This document shows, piece after piece, positions 17,601 through 27,748 of a DNA stretch of 64,000 nucleotides; the stretch's first letter is position 1, and each line of letters begins with the position of its first letter. The notes under the pieces were generated by a model. It was not told the DNA's origin, ran no database searches, and saw nothing but the letters and a program-made list of their open reading frames with translations. The translations under genes were made by a program, and so were the position numbers. Source of the stretch: Alistipes ihumii AP11 (GTDB lineage Bacteria; Bacteroidota; Bacteroidia; Bacteroidales; Rikenellaceae); the NCBI RefSeq assembly GCF_025144665.1, contig NZ_CP102294.1:620001-684000 (forward strand), in the 5' to 3' direction.

Positions 17601-18361
17601 AAGAATGGATGCAACGCACGGAACTGTTGCTGGGAAGCGACCGCATCGAACGATTGCGAAACGCCCGCGTACTGGTCGTCGGACTCGGCGGCGTCGGGGC
17701 CTATGCGGCCGAAGCGATCGCGCGGGCCGGCGTCGGAACCATGACGATAGCGGATGCCGATGCGGTGTCCGAATCGAACATCAACCGCCAGCTGCCGGCC
17801 TTGCACAGCACGGTCGGCGAGCCGAAAGCCGAGGTCATGGCCCGACGGCTGCTGGACATCAACCCGGGATTGCGACTGACGGTCGTACGAAGATACATCC
17901 GCGACGAGGAGACCGAGACGCTGCTCGACGAAGGGTTCGACTACGTCGTCGACGCGATCGACACCCTCTCGCCCAAGGCGGGCCTGATCCGGTCTTGTCT
18001 CGAGCGGGACATTCCGGTCGTCAGCTCGATGGGGGCCGGAGCGAAAACCGACCCGACGCGGGTACGGATCGAGGACATCGCCCGGTCGCATCACTGTCCG
18101 CTCGCGCACATGCTACGCAAGCGCCTGCACAAGATGGGTATCCGGACGGGATTCTACGTCGTATTCTCGGACGAGCCCGTGCGCGAAGGCTCGATGATGC
18201 TGTGCGAGGAGACGAACAAGAAGTCGAACGTCGGCACGATCTCCTACATGCCGGCCGTCTTCGGCTGCCACTGCGCCTCGGTCGTGATTCGCGGGCTGAT
18301 CGGAGAAATGCCGCCGGCCGCATTCGCTGCGGAAACTCGGGACAACGTGCGGCACGGATAG
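17597..18361 (+). CDS. tcdA: tRNA threonylcarbamoyladenosine dehydratase (ThiF/E1-like)
   Basis: A 254-residue E1-like enzyme that uses ATP to cyclise t6A to ct6A at position 37 of ANN-decoding tRNAs. The nucleotide-binding motif is VVGLGGVGAYAAEAIARAG, followed by DADAVSESNINRQLPA and the conserved VSSMGAGAKTDPTRVRIED. A later stretch, GTISYMPAVFGCHCASVVI, contains the Cys pair. The ATG overlaps the preceding tatD-like stop (ATGA), so the pair is coupled. This combination of TatD-like and TcdA is seen in other Bacteroidetes as far as I recall. Confidence 0.92.
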   Translation: MKEWMQRTELLLGSDRIERLRNARVLVVGLGGVGAYAAEAIARAGVGTMTIADADAVSESNINRQLPALHSTVGEPKAEVMARRLLDINPGLRLTVVRRYIRDEETETLLDEGFDYVVDAIDTLSPKAGLIRSCLERDIPVVSSMGAGAKTDPTRVRIEDIARSHHCPLAHMLRKRLHKMGIRTGFYVVFSDEPVREGSMMLCEETNKKSNVGTISYMPAVFGCHCASVVIRGLIGEMPPAAFAAETRDNVRHG

Positions 18362-18561
18362 CCGACAAGTCCCGCCGGATCGGGTCCAGCGTCATCTAAC
18401 AGACCGCCCGCACCGGAACCGGCAGAAACGCCGGCAGGCACAATGCCGATGCAAAGTATGACCGACCTGCTTTCCGACCGGCCATATGCAACCATGTTTC
18501 AGAACCCGCCGAACCGCGCCGCATACCGATTCCGCGACCGGAAACGACCAATCCGCAACGA

Positions 18562-18591
18562 CAAAAAAACGGGAGGCATTCCCGCCTCCCG
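18562..18591 (-). terminator. Intrinsic terminator of gpmI
   Basis: An 8-bp GC stem (18570-18577 with 18584-18591) is followed on the minus strand by TTTTTTTG. It lies 32 bases after the gpmI stop. Confidence 0.85.
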
Positions 18592-18623
18592 CGTAAACAT
18601 TTTCGGGCTTCCAAAACAACAGT

Positions 18624-20147
18624 CTACATTTCGATCAGCGCTTTTCCGGTCATTTCCTCAGGCTGAGGCAGCCCCATCAGCTTCAGCACGGTCGGAGCCA
18701 CGTCGGCCAGTACCCCGTTACGCACGCTCTTGACCCGGTCCGAAACGACGATAACAGGAACCGGATTCAACGAATGGGCCGTATTGGGCGTTCCGTCCGC
18801 GTTCTCGGCATGGTCGGCATTGCCGTGATCGGCAATCAGCACGACCTCGTACCCGTTGACCTTGGCGGTCTCGACCACGTCGTGCACGCAAGCGTCGACG
18901 GCCTTAACCGCCTTGAAAATCGCATCGTAAACTCCCGTGTGCCCCACCATGTCGCCGTTGGCGAAGTTCAGGCAGATGAAATCGAACTTCTTCTTGTTCA
19001 GTTCGGCCACCAGTTTGTCCTTCACCTCGTAAGCGCTCATTTCGGGCTGCAGGTCGTAAGTGGCCACTTTGGGAGACGGAACCAGAATCCGCTCCTCTCC
19101 TTCGAAAGTCTCCTCGCGACCGCCATTGAGAAAGAACGTCACATGGGCGTATTTTTCCGTCTCGGCGATACGCAACTGCCTGAGTCCCTGCTTCGACACA
19201 TACTCGCCGATCGTATTGACGACGTTCTCCTTGTCGAACAGGATGTGCAATCCCTCGAACTTCGCATCGTAAGGCGTCATGCAGCAATAATAGAGCGGCA
19301 GCCGCTTCATGCCGAACTCGGGCATATCCTGCTGCGTCAGTGCGATCGTCAGTTCCTTCGCACGGTCGTTGCGGAAATTGAAGAAGATCACGACGTCGCC
19401 TTCGCGGATCGTGCCGAGCGGACGGTCCTCGCCGTCGACGCAGACGATCGGCTTGATGAACTCGTCGGTCACGCCCTCGTCGTAAGACTTCTGCACGGCG
19501 GCGACCGGATCGGACGCCTTCTCGCCCTCGCCCTTTACGAGCAGGTCGTATGCCAGCTTGACGCGCTCCCAACGCTTGTCGCGGTCCATCGCATAGTAGC
19601 GGCCGACGATCGACGCGATCCGGCCGGCCGACCCTTTCAGATGACTCTGCAACGCTTCGATAAAACCCTTGCCGCTGCGCGGATCGGTATCGCGTCCGTC
19701 CATGAAGCAATGCACGAAAGTCTTATCCACGCCGTAATGCTTCGATATGTCGCAAAGCTTAAAGAGATGGTCCAGCGAACTGTGAACCCCGCCGTCCGAG
19801 ACGAGGCCCATGAAATGCACCTGCTTGCCGTTCTCTTTCGCATAAGAAAATGCCTTGACGATTTCGGGATTCTTCAGAATCGAGTCGTCGCGGCAGGCGC
19901 GGTTGATTTTCACGAGGTCCTGATAGACGACGCGCCCGGCACCGATATTGAGGTGACCCACTTCGGAATTGCCCATCTGTCCCTCGGGCAAGCCGACATT
20001 TTCGCCGTCGGTGCGCAGCTGTGCGGAAGGATACGTCGCTTCCAGCGAGTCGATATACTCGGGATGAGCCGAGAACACGACATCGTCGTGACCGTGATCG
20101 CCTTTGCCCCAGCCGTCCAGAATCATCAGTAACACTTTGTTTGCCAT
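18624..20147 (-). CDS. gpmI: 2,3-bisphosphoglycerate-independent phosphoglycerate mutase
   Basis: A 507-residue glycolytic enzyme that interconverts 3- and 2-phosphoglycerate through a phosphoserine and two manganese ions. The metal site opens with [10 protein letters not shown]; the phospho-Ser is in [18 protein letters not shown]. Further motifs are [44 protein letters not shown] and [15 protein letters not shown]. Length and start ([14 protein letters not shown]) match the family; the frame is open 13 codons further upstream but not in a family-like way. It follows alaS by 55 bases on the same strand, possibly in the same transcript. Confidence 0.97.
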   Translation of the reverse strand: MANKVLLMILDGWGKGDHGHDDVVFSAHPEYIDSLEATYPSAQLRTDGENVGLPEGQMGNSEVGHLNIGAGRVVYQDLVKINRACRDDSILKNPEIVKAFSYAKENGKQVHFMGLVSDGGVHSSLDHLFKLCDISKHYGVDKTFVHCFMDGRDTDPRSGKGFIEALQSHLKGSAGRIASIVGRYYAMDRDKRWERVKLAYDLLVKGEGEKASDPVAAVQKSYDEGVTDEFIKPIVCVDGEDRPLGTIREGDVVIFFNFRNDRAKELTIALTQQDMPEFGMKRLPLYYCCMTPYDAKFEGLHILFDKENVVNTIGEYVSKQGLRQLRIAETEKYAHVTFFLNGGREETFEGEERILVPSPKVATYDLQPEMSAYEVKDKLVAELNKKKFDFICLNFANGDMVGHTGVYDAIFKAVKAVDACVHDVVETAKVNGYEVVLIADHGNADHAENADGTPNTAHSLNPVPVIVVSDRVKSVRNGVLADVAPTVLKLMGLPQPEEMTGKALIEM

Positions 20148-20202
20148 AGCCTTTGCCGTTTTAATTTCGGGACGCGCCCAACGCACGCCCCTCGAGTTGT
20201 TT

Positions 20203-22827
20203 TTATCGTTTCAATTGAGTCTTTATCAATTCGACCGCCCGGAAGATCGCTTTCTCGATTCCGGCGACATCCTTGCCTCCGGCCGTCGCATAGAAAGGCT
20301 GTCCGCCGCCGCCGCCGCTTATCTCCTTGGCCGCCTCGCGCACCACTTTCGAAGCATCGACGCCCCGGGAGACGATCTCGTCGCCGAGCATGACCGTCAA
20401 CGCGGGCTTGCCTCCGACAGCCGACCCGATCACGAATACCAGGTTCGGAAACTTCGGCTTCAGTCCGAACGCGATCCCCTTGACGATATCGGGCAGGAAA
20501 TCGGCCTGTCGGGCAATCAGCACGATGCCGTCTTCTTCGGTCAGAGTCGGCTCGATCGACTCGACGATCGAACGGATGCGCTCGCGCTTTCCCTCCTCGA
20601 TCTGCTTGTTCAGCTCCGCATTTTCCTCAACGAGCTTCTTGATGGCCTGCGTGACGGAAGGATTGTTCACGTATTGCTGAATGCCTCTCAGCGTGTCCTC
20701 CAGACCGTAGACGAACTCCGCCGCCCGCTGCGCCGTCACGGCCTCGATACGGCGCACGCCGGCCGAGGTCGCGCTCTCGGAGAGAATCTTGAAGAAGCCT
20801 ATGTTCCCCGTCCGGGCAACATGCGTTCCGCCGCACAACTCGACCGATTCGCCGTACCGAATCACGCGCACCCGCTCGCCGTACTTCTCGCCGAAAAGCA
20901 TCATCGCCCCCATCGAGCGGGCCTCGTCGATCGGACAATCCCGCCGCTCCTCCAGCGCGTAGTCGCTCCGGATGTCGGCATTGACGAGCCGCTCGACCTC
21001 CCGGATCTGCTCGTCGGTCACCTTTTGGAAATGCGAGAAATCGAAACGCAGATAATCGGGACACACGAGCGAGCCTTTCTGCTCGACATGCGTGCCGAGC
21101 ACCCGGCGCAGCGCTTTGTGCAACAGGTGAGTGGCCGTATGGTTGGCGGCCGTCGCCGCTCTGGCTCCGGCATCGACGACGGCATGGAAATCGGCGGCCA
21201 GATCCGCCGGCAGACGGTCGACCAGATGGATCGTCAGATTGTTCTCCTTAAGCGTATCGGTCACGGTGATACGCTCGCCTCCGGCCTCGATATATCCCTT
21301 GTCGCCGGTCTGCCCTCCCGAATTGCCGTAGAAAGGCGTATGATCGAAAACGAGCTGGAAATAAGTCTTGTTTTTGGCTTTCACGCGGCGATAGCGCGAA
21401 ATGCGCACGTCGCTTTCGAGCGTATCGTAGCCGACGAACCGGCTCTCGACGATCGGCAGCAGTTCGACCCAATCGTCCGTATCGACGGCCGCCGCATTGC
21501 GCGAGCGTTCTTTCTGGCGTTGCAGTTCGACGGCGAAAGCGTCCGTATCGACCTTCATGCCGCCTTCCGAGGCGATCAGTTCGGTCAGATCGATCGGGAA
21601 ACCGTAGGTATCGTACAGCAGAAACGCATCGCTGCCGCCGATCGTGTCGCTGCCGGCCGAGCGAGCCTTGCTCATGACGCCCTCGAGCAGGCTGATGCCC
21701 GTCGAAAGCGTCCTCAGGAACGCGTTTTCCTCCTCCTCGATCACTTTTACGATCAGTTCCCGCTGGGCGACCAGTTCGGGGAACTGCCCGCCCATCTGAG
21801 CGACCAGCCCGTCGACCAGCCGGCAGATAAACGGCTCGTCGAAACCGAGGTAGGTATAACCGTACCGGACGGCGCGACGCAAGATGCGACGGATCACGTA
21901 CCCGGCCTTGACATTCGACGGAAGCTGACCGTCGGCAATCGAGAACGCGATCGCGCGCAGATGGTCGGCGACCACCCGCATGGCGACATCGGTCTTCGGA
22001 TCGTCGCCGTAGCGACGGCCGCACATCTCGCCCAGCCGGCAGATCGTCGGCTGGAAGACATCCGTGTCGTAGTTGCTCTGCTTGCCTTGCAATACCATGC
22101 ACAGCCGCTCGAAGCCCATGCCCGTATCGACATGGCGGGCCGGCAGCGGTTCGAGCCGTCCGTCGGCCTTGCGGTTGAACTGCATGAACACCAGATTCCA
22201 TATCTCGATAACCAGATGGTGTCCCTTATTGACCAGCTCGCGCCCGTCCAGCCCGCGACGCTCCTCGTCGCTCCGCAGGTCGTAGTGTATCTCGCTGCAA
22301 GGGCCGCAGGGACCGGTATCGCCCATCTCCCAGAAATTGTCGTGCTTATTGCCCAGAATGATGTGATCTTCGGGCAAGAACCGTTTCCAATATCCGTAAG
22401 CCTCGTCGTCCCGCTCGATACCCTCCTCGGGACTGCCTTCGAAAATCGTCGCGTACAGCCGCTCCTTGGGCAGTCCGTACACGTCAACGAGCAGTTCCCA
22501 TGCCCAAGAGATCGCTTCCTTTTTGAAATAGTCGCCGAACGACCAGTTGCCGAGCATCTCGAACATCGTATGGTGATAGGTGTCGAGGCCGACCTCCTCC
22601 AAATCGTTATGCTTGCCCGAAACGCGCAGGCATTTCTGAGAATCGGCCACCCGGCGGTCCCGGATCGGGCTGTTGCCCAGAAACAGATCCTTGAACTGGT
22701 TCATGCCGGCATTGGTGAACATCAGCGTAGGGTCGTTCTTGACGACCATCGGTGCCGAGGGAACGATCCGATGGCCCTTGCTGCGGAAAAAATCGAGAAA
22801 CGTCTCCCGAATCTGATTGGAATCCAT
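20203..22827 (-). CDS. alaS: Alanyl-tRNA synthetase
   Basis: An 874-residue class II synthetase that charges tRNA-Ala and edits mischarged Ser/Gly. It starts [19 protein letters not shown], has the class II motif region [19 protein letters not shown] and [12 protein letters not shown], the editing-site [16 protein letters not shown] with [13 protein letters not shown], and the C-terminal [16 protein letters not shown]. All zinc-like ligands of the editing domain are present. It is divergent from the M23 peptidase gene across a 105-base gap holding facing promoters. Confidence 0.97.
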   Translation of the reverse strand: MDSNQIRETFLDFFRSKGHRIVPSAPMVVKNDPTLMFTNAGMNQFKDLFLGNSPIRDRRVADSQKCLRVSGKHNDLEEVGLDTYHHTMFEMLGNWSFGDYFKKEAISWAWELLVDVYGLPKERLYATIFEGSPEEGIERDDEAYGYWKRFLPEDHIILGNKHDNFWEMGDTGPCGPCSEIHYDLRSDEERRGLDGRELVNKGHHLVIEIWNLVFMQFNRKADGRLEPLPARHVDTGMGFERLCMVLQGKQSNYDTDVFQPTICRLGEMCGRRYGDDPKTDVAMRVVADHLRAIAFSIADGQLPSNVKAGYVIRRILRRAVRYGYTYLGFDEPFICRLVDGLVAQMGGQFPELVAQRELIVKVIEEEENAFLRTLSTGISLLEGVMSKARSAGSDTIGGSDAFLLYDTYGFPIDLTELIASEGGMKVDTDAFAVELQRQKERSRNAAAVDTDDWVELLPIVESRFVGYDTLESDVRISRYRRVKAKNKTYFQLVFDHTPFYGNSGGQTGDKGYIEAGGERITVTDTLKENNLTIHLVDRLPADLAADFHAVVDAGARAATAANHTATHLLHKALRRVLGTHVEQKGSLVCPDYLRFDFSHFQKVTDEQIREVERLVNADIRSDYALEERRDCPIDEARSMGAMMLFGEKYGERVRVIRYGESVELCGGTHVARTGNIGFFKILSESATSAGVRRIEAVTAQRAAEFVYGLEDTLRGIQQYVNNPSVTQAIKKLVEENAELNKQIEEGKRERIRSIVESIEPTLTEEDGIVLIARQADFLPDIVKGIAFGLKPKFPNLVFVIGSAVGGKPALTVMLGDEIVSRGVDASKVVREAAKEISGGGGGQPFYATAGGKDVAGIEKAIFRAVELIKTQLKR

Positions 22828-22874
22828 AATCGAGTTATACTAACTGAATACCCTTGTTCGTTAATCCATAGAGG

Positions 22875-22905
22875 TTGCAAAATTAAGCAATTTGGTCTAA
22901 TTTTG
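22875..22905 (+). promoter_or_regulatory. Bacteroidetes-type promoter for the M23 peptidase pair
   Basis: TTG at 22875-22877, a 20-base spacer, then TAATTTTG at 22898-22905: a textbook -33/-7 pair. It lies 28 bases before the ATG at 22933. Confidence 0.75.
22878..22885 (-). promoter_or_regulatory. Candidate -7 element (TAATTTTG) for alaS, inside the divergent promoter
   Basis: The minus strand reads TAATTTTG, about 50 bases before the alaS ATG. Together with the plus-strand copy at 22898-22905 it makes an inverted repeat (22877-22885 with 22898-22906), so the two promoters occupy the same DNA. Confidence 0.5.
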
Positions 22906-22932
22906 CGTACTTTCGGGGGCAGAATTAACGAA

Positions 22933-23901
22933 ATGGCGAAAAAACGATACAAATTCAATCCGCAGACGCTGACCTACGAGGTGATCGCCATCCCGTTGCG
23001 CATCCGGTTCTACCGCATCCTGAGGAAAATACTGGTCGGATTCATTCTGGCCTCGATCGCCAACCTGCTGTTCTCGTTCTTTTTCTATACTCCGAAAATG
23101 TATCGTATCAGCGAGCGAAACAACGAACTGATGCTCCAGTACGAAATGCTCGGCGACAAAATCCGAGCGGCGACCGCCAAACTCGACGAGCTGCGCCACC
23201 GGGACAACAGGGTCTACCGCTCGCTGTTCGGCGTCGACTCGCTGAGCGTGCACGGCGTCTACACGCCCTACCCCGCCGCGAAATACGGCAGCATGAAGGA
23301 CGATCCGTACGCCCCGCAGATGATCGGTACGTGGCTCGAGCTGGACCGGATGACGAGGCTGCTGTATCAGGAGTCGAAATCGCTCGACCAGCTCGAGGTC
23401 ATGGCCAAAAGCAAGGAGCTGATGGCCGACGCGATCCCCGCGATCTGGCCGATCGACCGACGGAACCTGCGCGGACACATCGGCGCGTTCGGCTCGCGCG
23501 TGCATCCGATATCGGGACGAATCTCGGGGCATCAGGGTATCGATCTGGGCGGACGGACAGGCAATCCGGTCTATGCGACCGGAGACGGCACGGTCGCGTT
23601 CAACAACGAGGGCGTGCGCGGATACGGGTTGCAAGTGCTGATCGACCACGGTTTCGGTTATAAGACCCGTTATGCGCATCTGAGCAAGATACTCGTCTCC
23701 CCGGGACAGAAAGTCAAGCGTGGCGAGCTGATCGGAGAGGTCGGCAGCACCGGACGCTCGACCGGGCCGCACCTGCACTACGAGGTAATCTACCGGGGCC
23801 AGCACGTCGATCCGATCAACTACTTCAGTCGCGACATGACCGAGGCCGAATTCGAAAAGATCATCGAGTCGGCGCGGGCGACCACCTATGAAACGGAATA
23901 A
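22933..23901 (+). CDS. M23 family zinc metallopeptidase, membrane-anchored (LytM-like), first copy
   Basis: A 322-residue peptidoglycan endopeptidase candidate: a short cytoplasmic N-terminus, one membrane helix (about 35-57), a periplasmic coiled coil (about 60-105) and a C-terminal LytM domain (about 175-305). The zinc site is complete: GHQGIDLGGRTG supplies His and Asp, YAHLSKI the catalytic His, and HLHYEVIY the last His pair. With all ligands present it can be an active hydrolase of peptide cross-links rather than an EnvC-like activator. ATG 22933 follows the promoter at 22875. The next gene, a paralogue, starts within or just after its end. Confidence 0.93.
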   Translation: MAKKRYKFNPQTLTYEVIAIPLRIRFYRILRKILVGFILASIANLLFSFFFYTPKMYRISERNNELMLQYEMLGDKIRAATAKLDELRHRDNRVYRSLFGVDSLSVHGVYTPYPAAKYGSMKDDPYAPQMIGTWLELDRMTRLLYQESKSLDQLEVMAKSKELMADAIPAIWPIDRRNLRGHIGAFGSRVHPISGRISGHQGIDLGGRTGNPVYATGDGTVAFNNEGVRGYGLQVLIDHGFGYKTRYAHLSKILVSPGQKVKRGELIGEVGSTGRSTGPHLHYEVIYRGQHVDPINYFSRDMTEAEFEKIIESARATTYETE

Positions 23902-24880
23902 GACCATGAGCGAGAACAGCCGACCGACCCGCTTCAAGGACCTCGTGCCTCGCTGGCAGGAGCAGAGCGAGAATTTCAAGAAGAAATTCCTGCGCGGGGT
24001 GGTTCATGCGTTCGCGTGGACCGGAATGGCCGTACTCTACTACTTTGCGTTCTCGATCTTTTTCGACACGCCGCTGGAATACGAAATGAAGCATTCGACC
24101 CGAATGCTCAGGCAACAGTACGACTCGCTCAGCCGACGCTACGACACGATAGAGAAGGTGCTGATGAACGTCATCGACCGGGACCGAAGCGTGTTCCGAA
24201 CCCTGTTCGAGTCGGACCCCTATAATTTCGATACCGATTTCGAGAAAAAGAAGTGGGAGGCTCAGGAAAAGCTGCTGACCAAGTCGAACAAGGAACTCGG
24301 CAAGCTTTTCCTCGAAAAACTCCGCTCGTTCGAGAAACGCGGCAGCGAGCAGCTTTTCACCCTCGCAACGCTCGAACAGGCCGCCGACTCGCTCAAGGAC
24401 CGGTTCGACAACATCCCGGCCATACAGCCCGTCATCAACAAGGAGCTCACGCTGCTCACCGCCTCCTACGGCATGCGCATCCACCCGTTTTACAAAAGTC
24501 TCGCGGCCCATCAGGGAGTCGACTACACGGTCAGCGAAGGTTCGCGCGTATTCGCCACCGCCGACGGACGCATCAAGGAGATTATCACCAAGCGCACCTC
24601 TTCGGGCAACACGGTGGTCATAGACCACGGCAACGGATACGAAACCGTATACAGCCACTTAGGCAAAATCTACGCGCGCCGGGGCGACCGCGTCCGTCGG
24701 GGCGACATCATCGCCCAGTCGGGCAACACGGGCCTGTCGCTCGCTCCGCACCTGCACTATGAAATCCGGCACAACGGCATGCGAGTCGACCCGATCCACT
24801 ATTTCTTCATGGAGCTCGACTACGAGGAGTATCAGAAAATCGTCAAAATAGCCCAAACGGGCATGCAGTCATTCGATTGA
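23888..24880 (+). CDS. M23 family zinc metallopeptidase, membrane-anchored (LytM-like), second copy
   Basis: A 330-residue paralogue of the preceding gene with the same plan: basic N-terminus, a membrane helix (about 40-60), a periplasmic coiled coil, and a LytM domain with AAHQGVDYTVSEG, YSHLGKIYARRGD and HLHYEIRHNG, so the zinc ligands are complete. It starts at ATG 23888, overlapping the first gene by 14 bases, or at ATG 23906, 4 bases after it. Both are probably made from one transcript. A pair of similar, coupled endopeptidases suggests they act together or at different cross-links. Confidence 0.92.
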   Translation: MKRNKTMSENSRPTRFKDLVPRWQEQSENFKKKFLRGVVHAFAWTGMAVLYYFAFSIFFDTPLEYEMKHSTRMLRQQYDSLSRRYDTIEKVLMNVIDRDRSVFRTLFESDPYNFDTDFEKKKWEAQEKLLTKSNKELGKLFLEKLRSFEKRGSEQLFTLATLEQAADSLKDRFDNIPAIQPVINKELTLLTASYGMRIHPFYKSLAAHQGVDYTVSEGSRVFATADGRIKEIITKRTSSGNTVVIDHGNGYETVYSHLGKIYARRGDRVRRGDIIAQSGNTGLSLAPHLHYEIRHNGMRVDPIHYFFMELDYEEYQKIVKIAQTGMQSFD

Positions 24881-24957
24881 CAGGGGGTCTTCGCACAAAA
24901 AACAGGAACTTTTCTCTCACGCCCCGTATTTCCGTAGGGCACAATCGAAATATTTAC

Positions 24958-24965
24958 TAATTTTG
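24958..24965 (+). promoter_or_regulatory. Candidate -7 element (TAATTTTG) for glnN
   Basis: TAATTTTG lies 35 bases before the glnN ATG. No clear TTTG is seen near -33. Confidence 0.5.
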
Positions 24966-25000
24966 CCGTCAGTAGTTCATTTTCTAACCAAACGACTCAC

Positions 25001-27187
25001 ATGGCCACACTACGTTTCAAAGCCCTCGGCGAAATATCGCGCAGGGAACCGATCGAGCCCGAGCTTTCGGACAAGAAAATCTCCGACTATTTCGGAGCCG
25101 ACGTCTTCGACCGCGAGAAAATGCGGCAGTATATTTCCAAGGAGGCTTACGAAAGCCTATGCGACGCGATCGACGAAGGACGCCGGATCGACCGCAAGAT
25201 CGCCAACCAAGTCGCGCAAGGCATGAAGACGTGGGCCATGGAGAAAGGCGCGACCCACTACTCGCACTGGTTCCAGCCGCTGAACGACTCGACGGCCGAA
25301 AAGCACGACGCCTTTTTCGAGCCCATGTGGGGCGGAGGCTCGTTCGAAACGTTCAAGGGCGAGCTGCTCGTACAGCAGGAGCCCGACGCATCGAGCTTCC
25401 CGAACGGAGGGCTGCGCAATACGTTCGAGGCCCGGGGCTACTCGGCATGGGACCCCTCCTCGCCGGCATTCATACTCGACAAGACGCTCTGTATTCCCAG
25501 CATATTCATCGCCTATACGGGCGAAGCGCTCGACTTCAAAACCCCGCTGCTGAAATCGCTGACGGCGGTCGACAAGGCTGCCGTCGAGGTATGCCAGTAT
25601 TTCGACAAGGACGTCGACAAGGTGAACGTGACGCTGGGCTGGGAACAGGAGTATTTTCTGGTGGACGAGGCGCTGTTTCTGGCCCGTCCCGACCTGATGC
25701 AGACCGGACGGACGCTGATGGGCCATATCGCGGCCAAGGACCAGCAGCTCGACGACCACTACTTCGGAGCGATCCCCGACCGGGTACTCGAATTCATGAA
25801 GGACTTCGAGCAGCAAGCCTACCGGCTCGGCATTCCGCTCAAGACCCGGCACAACGAAGTGGCGCCCAATCAGTTCGAGTGCGCTCCGATGTTCGAGGAA
25901 GCGAACATCGCCGTCGATCACAACACGCTGCTGATGACCATCATGCGACGCGTCGCACTCAGGCACAAACTGAGAGTGCTGTTCCACGAAAAGCCGTTTC
26001 TGGGCGTCAACGGATCGGGCAAGCACTGCAACTGGTCGCTGTGCACGAATACGGGCGTCAATCTGCTGGCCCCGGGCAAGACTCCGAAGAATAACATTCA
26101 GTTTCTGGCCTTCTTCGTCAATACGATCATGGCCGCGCACAAGTTCGGCGTCCTGTTCATGGCCTCGATCGCCACGCAGTCGAATTCGCACCGGCTGGGA
26201 GCCCACGAGGCCCCTCCGGCCGTGATGTCGGTTTTCACGGGCTCGACGCTGTCGGCCGTGCTCGACTCGCTCGAACAGCGCGTAAGCGAGAAGAAGATGA
26301 CGCCCGACGAAAAAACCGAGATCAAACTCGACATCGGCAAGATACCCAATATCCTGCTCGATAACACGGACCGCAACCGCACCTCGCCTTTCGCGTTCAC
26401 GGGTAACCGGTTCGAGTTCCGCGCGACAGGCTCGTCGAACAACTGCGCCGCCCCGCTGATCGTCATCAACACCGCGATCGCCGAGCAGCTGACGCAATTC
26501 AAGGAAGAGGTCGACAAGCTGATCGCCAAGGGTATCAAAAAGGACGAGGCCATTCTGCAAATCATCCGCAAATACATCATCGAATCGAAAAACATCCGTT
26601 TCGAGGGAAACGGATACAGCGCCGAATGGCTGCGCGAGGCGGCCGAGCGCGGGATCGAGAGCATCGGCAGCGTGCCCGACGCGTTCAAGGTCTCGGTCCG
26701 CAAGGATGCGATCGCGCTGTTCGAGAAGCACGGTATCTTCAACGAGGCCGAACTGCACGCCCGTTACGAGATCAACATGGAGAATCTGGTCAAGAAAATC
26801 CAGATCGAATCGCGCGTACTGGCCGACCTGGCGGCGAACCATATCGTTCCGACGGCGATCCGCTACCAAAACATATTGATCCAGAACGTCAAGGGACTTA
26901 AGGACATTCTTCCCGACGAGTATGCCGACATGGCCGCCGAGGAAATCCGGACGATCCGCAAAATCGCCCGGTACGTCAAGGCGATCCGCGAGAACACCTA
27001 CCATATGGTCGATGCCCGCAAGAAGTACAATGCCATGGACGACATCGTCGCCCGGGCCACCGGTTACTCCGAAGAGGTGCAGCCCTATCTGGACAAGATA
27101 CGCCACGATATCGACAAGTTGGAACTGATCGTCGACGACGAGCTGTGGCCTCTGCCCAAGTACCGGGAGATGATGAGCATCAACTGA
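25001..27187 (+). CDS. glnN: Glutamine synthetase, type III
   Basis: A 728-residue ammonia-assimilating enzyme that makes glutamine from glutamate, ammonia and ATP. The type III form is typical of Bacteroidales. Landmarks: GATHYSHWFQPLNDSTAEKH, WGGGSFETFKGELLVQQEPD, EYFLVDEALFLARPDL, NEVAPNQFECAPMFEEAN, the catalytic NGSGKHCNWSL and the substrate-binding NRTSPFAFTGNRFEFRATG. The length fits this group (about 700-730, against about 470 for type I). It stands alone, with a -7 element upstream and a strong hairpin at 27237 after it. Confidence 0.97.
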   Translation: MATLRFKALGEISRREPIEPELSDKKISDYFGADVFDREKMRQYISKEAYESLCDAIDEGRRIDRKIANQVAQGMKTWAMEKGATHYSHWFQPLNDSTAEKHDAFFEPMWGGGSFETFKGELLVQQEPDASSFPNGGLRNTFEARGYSAWDPSSPAFILDKTLCIPSIFIAYTGEALDFKTPLLKSLTAVDKAAVEVCQYFDKDVDKVNVTLGWEQEYFLVDEALFLARPDLMQTGRTLMGHIAAKDQQLDDHYFGAIPDRVLEFMKDFEQQAYRLGIPLKTRHNEVAPNQFECAPMFEEANIAVDHNTLLMTIMRRVALRHKLRVLFHEKPFLGVNGSGKHCNWSLCTNTGVNLLAPGKTPKNNIQFLAFFVNTIMAAHKFGVLFMASIATQSNSHRLGAHEAPPAVMSVFTGSTLSAVLDSLEQRVSEKKMTPDEKTEIKLDIGKIPNILLDNTDRNRTSPFAFTGNRFEFRATGSSNNCAAPLIVINTAIAEQLTQFKEEVDKLIAKGIKKDEAILQIIRKYIIESKNIRFEGNGYSAEWLREAAERGIESIGSVPDAFKVSVRKDAIALFEKHGIFNEAELHARYEINMENLVKKIQIESRVLADLAANHIVPTAIRYQNILIQNVKGLKDILPDEYADMAAEEIRTIRKIARYVKAIRENTYHMVDARKKYNAMDDIVARATGYSEEVQPYLDKIRHDIDKLELIVDDELWPLPKYREMMSIN

Positions 27188-27236
27188 ATCAGGAATCCGG
27201 AATCCGGACAAGAACGGGAAAACGCTATGCAGCAGA

Positions 27237-27269
27237 CGGCAGCCGGTTTCGTTCCCGAACCGGCTGCCG
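27237..27269 (+). terminator. Strong hairpin after glnN
   Basis: A perfect 12-bp stem (27237-27248 with 27258-27269, 9-base loop) lies 49 bases beyond the glnN stop. It has no T-run on either side, so it may stabilise the 3' end rather than terminate. Confidence 0.5.
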
Positions 27270-27660
27270 ACACGATCGGAGGGAGTGCTGTGGCCCGAGG
27301 TCGTGACTCGGGCACGCCGTGCCCGACGCCGATCGATACGAGTCGGCGCTTGCACCGGAATGCTTCCGCTAATGAAACGGTCATTTGAGAGGTCCACGTC
27401 GGCTTTCCGGCTCTTTCAGCGCGTGACGAATTTCGTTTGGCTACGCACGATCGGATAGCGAGAAGACCGAGCGGGCGATCGACGGGAACGGGGATCGCAA
27501 CCTGTCCGAAATGACAGGCCGTCAACGCGGCAGCGGCCATGCTCAACGTACGGAATCCGAACCGGCGGTCGATTTCCTGACGGACAATTCGGTCCGCACG
27601 GCCAGATATCCGCCCGTTGGACGAAGCCGGGCCGATACCTGCGCTGCGTAAATAATTAGG

Positions 27661-27692
27661 AAGCGCCCGGGCCTCAGAGGGTCCGGGTGCTT
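27661..27692 (-). terminator. Hairpin downstream of the tiny ORF and the AddB-like gene
   Basis: A 10-bp stem with one G-T pair (27661-27670 with 27683-27692) is followed on the minus strand by TCCTAATTATTT. It could end the transcript that carries the AddB-like gene and the small ORF at 27749. Confidence 0.45.
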
Positions 27693-27748
27693 GTTATGCG
27701 ATCACTCGGATTTCCGTACCAACGGGTAAAACCTCTACCGCCTTCCGT

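Larger units (their letters stand above)
27188..27748. other. Gene-free stretch after glnN with two hairpins
   Basis: About 560 bases with no supported gene. It begins with a short tandem repeat (GGAATCC, twice, 27192-27205) and holds two hairpins listed separately (27237-27269 and 27661-27692). The composition is GC-rich like the coding regions, and the open frames here on either strand do not resemble proteins I know. Confidence 0.5.

Noticed and set aside
27192-27205. Short tandem repeat (GGAATCC twice) after glnN
   Set aside because: Only two copies in a non-coding stretch; there are no repeat-spacer units that would suggest a CRISPR or a mobile element end.
25157-27397. 746-codon minus-strand frame opposite glnN
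   Set aside because: The plus strand carries a full type III glutamine synthetase; the antisense frame lacks any protein-like motif.
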